Source of the DNA: Candidatus Hydrogenedentota bacterium
Lineage (GTDB): Bacteria; Hydrogenedentota; Hydrogenedentia; Hydrogenedentales; JAJRTN01
DNA: 56,346 nt
Assembly (NCBI GenBank): GCA_024278275.1
Contig: JAJRTN010000174.1
Coordinates: 1-56,346 of the forward strand
Direction of reading: 5' to 3'
Shown: positions 53,572-56,346 of the stretch, one piece after another
Position numbering within the stretch: the first letter of the stretch is position 1
Layout: the number at the start of each line of letters is the position of its first letter
The notes under the pieces: model-generated
What the model was told of the DNA's origin: nothing
Database searches by the model: none
What the model saw: only the letters and a program-made list of their open reading frames with translations
Program-made: the position numbers and the translations under genes

Positions 53572-54068
53572 TATTCCAGCCACTCCTTCAACATGGCCAA
53601 CGCGCGGTCGGCCGTTTGCATCTTTACTTCGCCCCGGTCACCGGAGAAGCGGTTTTGCGTGACCCGGCACGTATCCCACCGCGCCACGGCAATGTACACG
53701 AGCCCCACGGGTTTCTCCGGCGTGCCGCCCGTGGGACCGGCGATACCGGTCACCGCCACGGCCAGGTCGGCCTCCAGCAAGCGCCGCGCCCCCTCCGCCA
53801 TTTCCCGCGCGACCGCCTCACTGACGGCGCCAAACTCCGCCAGCGTGGCATGGGAAACCTCCAGGAGGGACTCCTTCAGGGCGTTACTGTAGGCCACCAC
53901 GCCCCCCCGGAAAAAGCCCGACGCCCCGGAGACCTCCGTGATGCGGTGTGCGATGAGTCCGCCCGTGCAGGATTCCGCCGTGGCCAGGGTAAGCTTGAGA
54001 TCGAGCAGGCGCCCGGCGATGAAGGCTTCAACCGAATTCCCTTTGCCAGAAGAAAACAGTGATGCCAC
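53571..54068 (-). CDS. pncC: CinA C-terminal domain protein (nicotinamide-nucleotide amidase)
   Basis: Predicted NMN deamidase of 165 residues, recycling nicotinamide mononucleotide. It has the CinA C-terminal signature TLATAESCTGGLIAHRITEVSGASGFFRGGVVAYSN, followed by VAVTGIAGPTGGTPEKPVGLVY. There is no N-terminal MoCF domain, so it is the stand-alone form. GTG 54068 is chosen because GGGAGG lies nine bases before it; an in-frame start at 54134 has no ribosome site. Its stop overlaps the dnaE start. Confidence 0.92.
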   Translation of the reverse strand: MASLFSSGKGNSVEAFIAGRLLDLKLTLATAESCTGGLIAHRITEVSGASGFFRGGVVAYSNALKESLLEVSHATLAEFGAVSEAVAREMAEGARRLLEADLAVAVTGIAGPTGGTPEKPVGLVYIAVARWDTCRVTQNRFSGDRGEVKMQTADRALAMLKEWLE

Positions 54069-54488
54069 GACCTTGCACCTCCCGGTTGATGGCGTAACGT
54101 AGCAAACCGCCAAAGGCAGCCGCAAATAGAGCATAATATGAATACTGCGTCATAACCGCATGTGCGCCGCGAAATACCCCCAAGGTTGCCAAAAACACGT
54201 AAGCATTCACGACTTTTCATACCCCCGTCCTGGCGGGGACCTGGTGAAATCGCGGCACCGTCTCATGAACCAGATGGCCACGCCGCCAGAGGCTCCCCCG
54301 CAATGACGGCCTCTGGGTTCCTGCCCGGCCAAATCAGAAAGGCCGTGAACGGTGTGCCATCCTTCCATCCTTTGACAGGTTTTCCAAATACCCCGTACAA
54401 TGATGCGTGGGCTGGTGTCGGGATAAGGGTGTGCTGAAGGACGCTCATGGGACTTTGCCAAAGTGGCACGGATGGGAAGGACCGGAAA
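54069..54488. other. Intergenic region with a degenerate palindromic repeat
   Basis: 420 bases between divergent operons. Around 54215-54306 lies a degenerate palindrome with CCCCGTCCTGGCGGGG and CCGCCAGAGGCTCCCCCGC, perhaps a decayed REP-type element. A 60-residue frame on the minus strand (54028-54210) overlaps the cinA start and is not supported. Confidence 0.4.
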
Positions 54489-54788
54489 ATGGCACTTCAG
54501 TTGGTCAACATATCGCAGTTGAAACCCGGACAAGTCGTGGCGTCGGCGGTGACGAACAACGGCGGTGCCGTACTCTGTCCCGTCGGGTTTAAGCTCACGG
54601 AGTCCGCCATCGAACGGTTGTCGAACGCAGGGGTTGAATCGGTCATTGTGGACGTGAACGAGCGGCAAAACGAGGAACTGGAGCAGCGGATTGCAGCCTT
54701 GGAAGAGCGGTTCCGCGGCCTTGATGACCCCATCATGCTTCAACTTAAAGCCACCATTGAACAGCGGCTGAGTTTTCTGAAGTTATAA
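54489..54788 (+). CDS. Small signalling-associated protein
   Basis: A 99-residue protein beginning MALQLVNISQLKPGQVVASAVTNNGGAVLCPVGFKLTESAIERLSNAGVESVIVDV. This resembles the small N-terminal domain often seen before HD-GYP phosphodiesterase domains. A coiled coil follows (about residues 58-80, NEELEQRIAALEERF). No catalytic domain is attached. It lies 58 bases before an HDOD protein and is probably its partner. GGAAA precedes the ATG. Family assignment is by eye. Confidence 0.65.
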   Translation: MALQLVNISQLKPGQVVASAVTNNGGAVLCPVGFKLTESAIERLSNAGVESVIVDVNERQNEELEQRIAALEERFRGLDDPIMLQLKATIEQRLSFLKL

Positions 54789-54846
54789 CCCCCTTGCCGG
54801 GCGTTATCTTATCCGTATCGCATGCCACGCATTAAAGGAGCAGGTA

Positions 54847-55692
54847 TTGGCCATTTCACCGGAACGACTACAACGCAAAGTAGAAGAATTGTCTAATCTG
54901 CCCACCTTACCGGGCGTGGTCCAGGTGGTGTGTACCATGGTGGAAGACCAGCAGACCAGCGCCAAGGACATTGGAGAACTCATCGCGAAAGACCAGGTGT
55001 TAAGCGCAAAGATTCTGCGGGTCGTCAATTCGCCCGTTTACGGTTTTCCCGGCCGCATTTCCTCGGTCACCCACGCCATCGTGCTGCTCGGTTTCAACGT
55101 GGTGAAAGGGCTCATCCTGTCCTCCGCCGTATTCGATGGACTGGCCGGCGGGATGCAGGGGCTTTGGGAGCACAGCCTGGGCGTGGCCCTGGTAAGCCGC
55201 CGCATGGCCAAGGAACTCAAGCGCACAGATGCGGAAGAGGTGATGGTAGCCGGCCTTCTTCACGACCTGGGTAAGGTGGTGATCTCTTATCTGCAACCGG
55301 ATGAATACGGCCGGGCGCTCACGGCGGCCCGGGAACGGCATGTCCACATTGCCGAGGCGGAAACCGAGGTTTTCGGCATTGACCACACGCGGGTCTCTCT
55401 CTGGTTGTCTTTACGCTGGCACTTGCCAAAACGGCTGAGTGATGCGTTGACATACCACCACCGTCCCGACCGGGCGAAAGAAGGCAAGGAACTCACCGCC
55501 ATTGTCCATGTGGCCGATATTCTGGCCCGCGGCATGGGCTATGGCAGTGGCGGCGACCCGAGCATGCCCCCCCTGCACCACGAAACTTACCATAACTTGG
55601 GCCTTTCCTTTCAGCAGATCGACGAGATCCTGGCGGACGCGGAACAGGAATATGCCGCGGGCACCGATCTCTTCAAGCCGAATGGGGAATAG
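54847..55692 (+). CDS. HDOD-domain signalling protein
   Basis: A 281-residue protein whose HDOD domain (about residues 10-205) includes LSNLPTLPGVVQVVCTMVEDQQTSAKDIGELIAKDQVLSAKILRVVNSPVYGF and the AGLLHDLGKVVI motif. HDOD proteins act in bacterial signal transduction, often with cyclic-di-GMP proteins. Start is TTG 54847, supported by AAGGAG at 54835-54840; no nearby in-frame ATG fits. It is followed after three bases by a receiver-GGDEF gene, suggesting a signalling operon. Confidence 0.88.
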   Translation: MAISPERLQRKVEELSNLPTLPGVVQVVCTMVEDQQTSAKDIGELIAKDQVLSAKILRVVNSPVYGFPGRISSVTHAIVLLGFNVVKGLILSSAVFDGLAGGMQGLWEHSLGVALVSRRMAKELKRTDAEEVMVAGLLHDLGKVVISYLQPDEYGRALTAARERHVHIAEAETEVFGIDHTRVSLWLSLRWHLPKRLSDALTYHHRPDRAKEGKELTAIVHVADILARGMGYGSGGDPSMPPLHHETYHNLGLSFQQIDEILADAEQEYAAGTDLFKPNGE

Positions 55693-55695
55693 TCC

Positions 55696-56235
55696 ATGAG
55701 CGATACGATTGCGTCCACCGTGCTGCTCATCCATCCCGACCCCACGACAAGAGCGGAGTTGACCGGCATGCTGCGCGCGGCCTCTTTTTCCGTGCGCGCG
55801 GCTCACGCCGGTACCGGTATTTTCGAGGCTGTCCACGAAGAACCTCCCCACTGTCTCATCCTCCCGGCGGGAATGACCTCGGGGGCCGGGAAAAGCCTGC
55901 TGAACGAAATGAAGGAGGACAGCCTCTTTGGTCATCTGCCCGCCATCGTGCTGGTCGAGCCGGACGAGCGGGACGGGATGGATTGGAGCCGGGTACATGC
56001 CGACGACTACGTGGTGCTTCCGGTCTCGGCTTCTGAATTGGCTGCACGGGTTCGGCTGAGCATCGCCCGCGCCCAGCGTGACATCAACGCCAATCCCCTG
56101 ACGGGTCTGCCGGGCAATATCACCATCATGCGCGAGGCCGAGCGGCGTCTCAGGGAAAAGCGCGACTTCGCCCTGGCCTACCTCGACGTGGATAATTTTA
56201 AGTCTTTTAGAGGGTGTTTGCAAAGTGTAGTTTAG
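55696..56235 (+). pseudogene. Receiver-like GGDEF protein truncated by an inserted element
   Basis: The N-terminus is a response-regulator receiver fold (TVLLIHPDPTTRAELTGMLRAASFSVRAAHAG). The phosphorylatable Asp position reads HCLILPAGM, with Pro instead of Asp, so it looks like a pseudo-receiver. A GGDEF domain begins with INANPLTGLPGNITI and reaches FALAYLDVDNFKSF at 56208. There the homology stops abruptly. The frame continues only RGCLQSVV before a TAG at 56233-56235. The GGEEF active site and most of the cyclase domain are missing, so the gene is broken or continues beyond an inserted element. Confidence 0.85.
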
Positions 56236-56275
56236 GCTAACCCTCTGCCGCAAGAGACTGCCACCCCTTTCATCT

Positions 56276-56300
56276 GCCCGGCTTTGCCGGGCTTTCTTCT
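56276..56300 (+). terminator. Terminator-like hairpin in the inserted element
   Basis: GCCCGGC (56276-56282), loop TTT, GCCGGGC (56286-56292), then TTTCTTCTT. It would shield the element from transcription entering from the broken gene. Confidence 0.6.
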
Positions 56301-56339
56301 TGACTTTTAAGTATAGCGTATATAACATATGCTATACTT
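56300..56339 (+). promoter_or_regulatory. Promoter with overlapping palindrome
   Basis: TTGACT (56300-56305) and TAACAT (56323-56328) are 17 bases apart. Overlapping them, AAGTATAGC (56309-56317) and GCTATACTT (56331-56339) form a perfect nine-base inverted repeat with a 13-base spacer, suitable as an operator. Confidence 0.45.
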
Positions 56340-56346
56340 AATGCGA

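Larger units (their letters stand above)
56209..56346 (+). mobile_element. Probable insertion-element end
   Basis: Sequence from 56209 to the window edge replaces the rest of the GGDEF gene and is compositionally different, becoming AT-rich after 56300. It opens AGAGGGTGTTTGCAAAG, and AGAGGGT (56209-56215) has an inverted match ACCCTCT (56240-56246). It carries a hairpin terminator and a promoter-like segment pointing inward, as expected ahead of a transposase. No transposase is visible within the window and no family is claimed. Confidence 0.55.

Noticed and set aside
54028-54210. 60-residue hydrophobic frame on the minus strand ahead of the cinA-type gene
   Set aside because: It overlaps the supported GTG start and ribosome site of that gene and resembles no family I know.
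1-56346. Genome-wide reassignment of TAG as a sense codon
   Set aside because: At least eleven genes here end in TAG exactly at their family's usual C-terminus, so TAG clearly works as a stop in most places.
1-56346. tRNA genes, rRNA genes, CRISPR arrays and prophage genes
   Set aside because: No T-loop and acceptor pattern, no regularly spaced direct repeats and no phage structural proteins were recognised.

Overview
The window is GC-rich (about 60%), densely coded bacterial DNA with genes on both strands. It carries no rRNA, tRNA or CRISPR array that I could recognise. Two glycoside hydrolase family 2 proteins, a GH78 rhamnosidase, a CE15-like esterase, a Tat-exported sulfatase, a CBM9-like protein and two uroporphyrinogen-decarboxylase-family (URO-D) proteins point to an uncultured polysaccharide-degrading bacterium of the PVC or Hydrogenedentota type. 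That placement rests on gene content only and is a low-confidence inference.

Layout. 1-6.3 kb: the tail of an unidentified gene, pheS, the three-subunit proton-translocating transhydrogenase pntAA-pntAB-pntB, and an acyl-CoA ligase. 6.7-9.9 kb: an iron-uptake operon (DtxR-type regulator, feoA, feoB, FeoB-associated small protein). 10.6-15.3 kb: GH78 rhamnosidase and CE15-like esterase. 15.5-18.8 kb: amtB-glnK ammonium module, then a sulfatase. 18.8-21.3 kb: URO-D protein and Tat-exported aldo/keto reductase. 21.5-27.3 kb (minus strand): trpD-trpC-trpF-trpB-trpA-serA. 27.7-32.1 kb: PilZ protein, an orphan, a TIGR02757-type protein, a sugar-isomerase-like protein and a polytopic membrane protein. 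32.2-36.0 kb: TetR regulator with an ABC-2 exporter (adaptor, ATPase, permease). 36.3-39.2 kb: MFS transporter and a second URO-D protein. 39.4-47.5 kb: beta-mannosidase, a second GH2 protein, two small membrane proteins and a CBM9-like protein. 48.1-54.1 kb (minus strand): methyltransferase, FAD oxidoreductase, dnaE, cinA-type amidase. 54.5-56.3 kb: a signalling cluster (small domain protein, HDOD protein, receiver-GGDEF protein) whose last gene is cut by sequence resembling the end of an insertion element at the window edge.

The most unusual signal is that three otherwise intact genes (trpC, trpD and the exporter adaptor) each contain exactly one in-frame TAG codon with the reading frame preserved on both sides. 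In trpC it replaces a near-invariant Ser, and in trpD a Ser/Thr-type position. At least eleven other genes here use TAG as an apparently genuine stop, so wholesale reassignment is unlikely. Amber suppression, readthrough or recent G:C-to-T:A pseudogenisation remain open. The second signal is a set of four dispersed hairpin or repeat families occupying almost every long intergenic gap.
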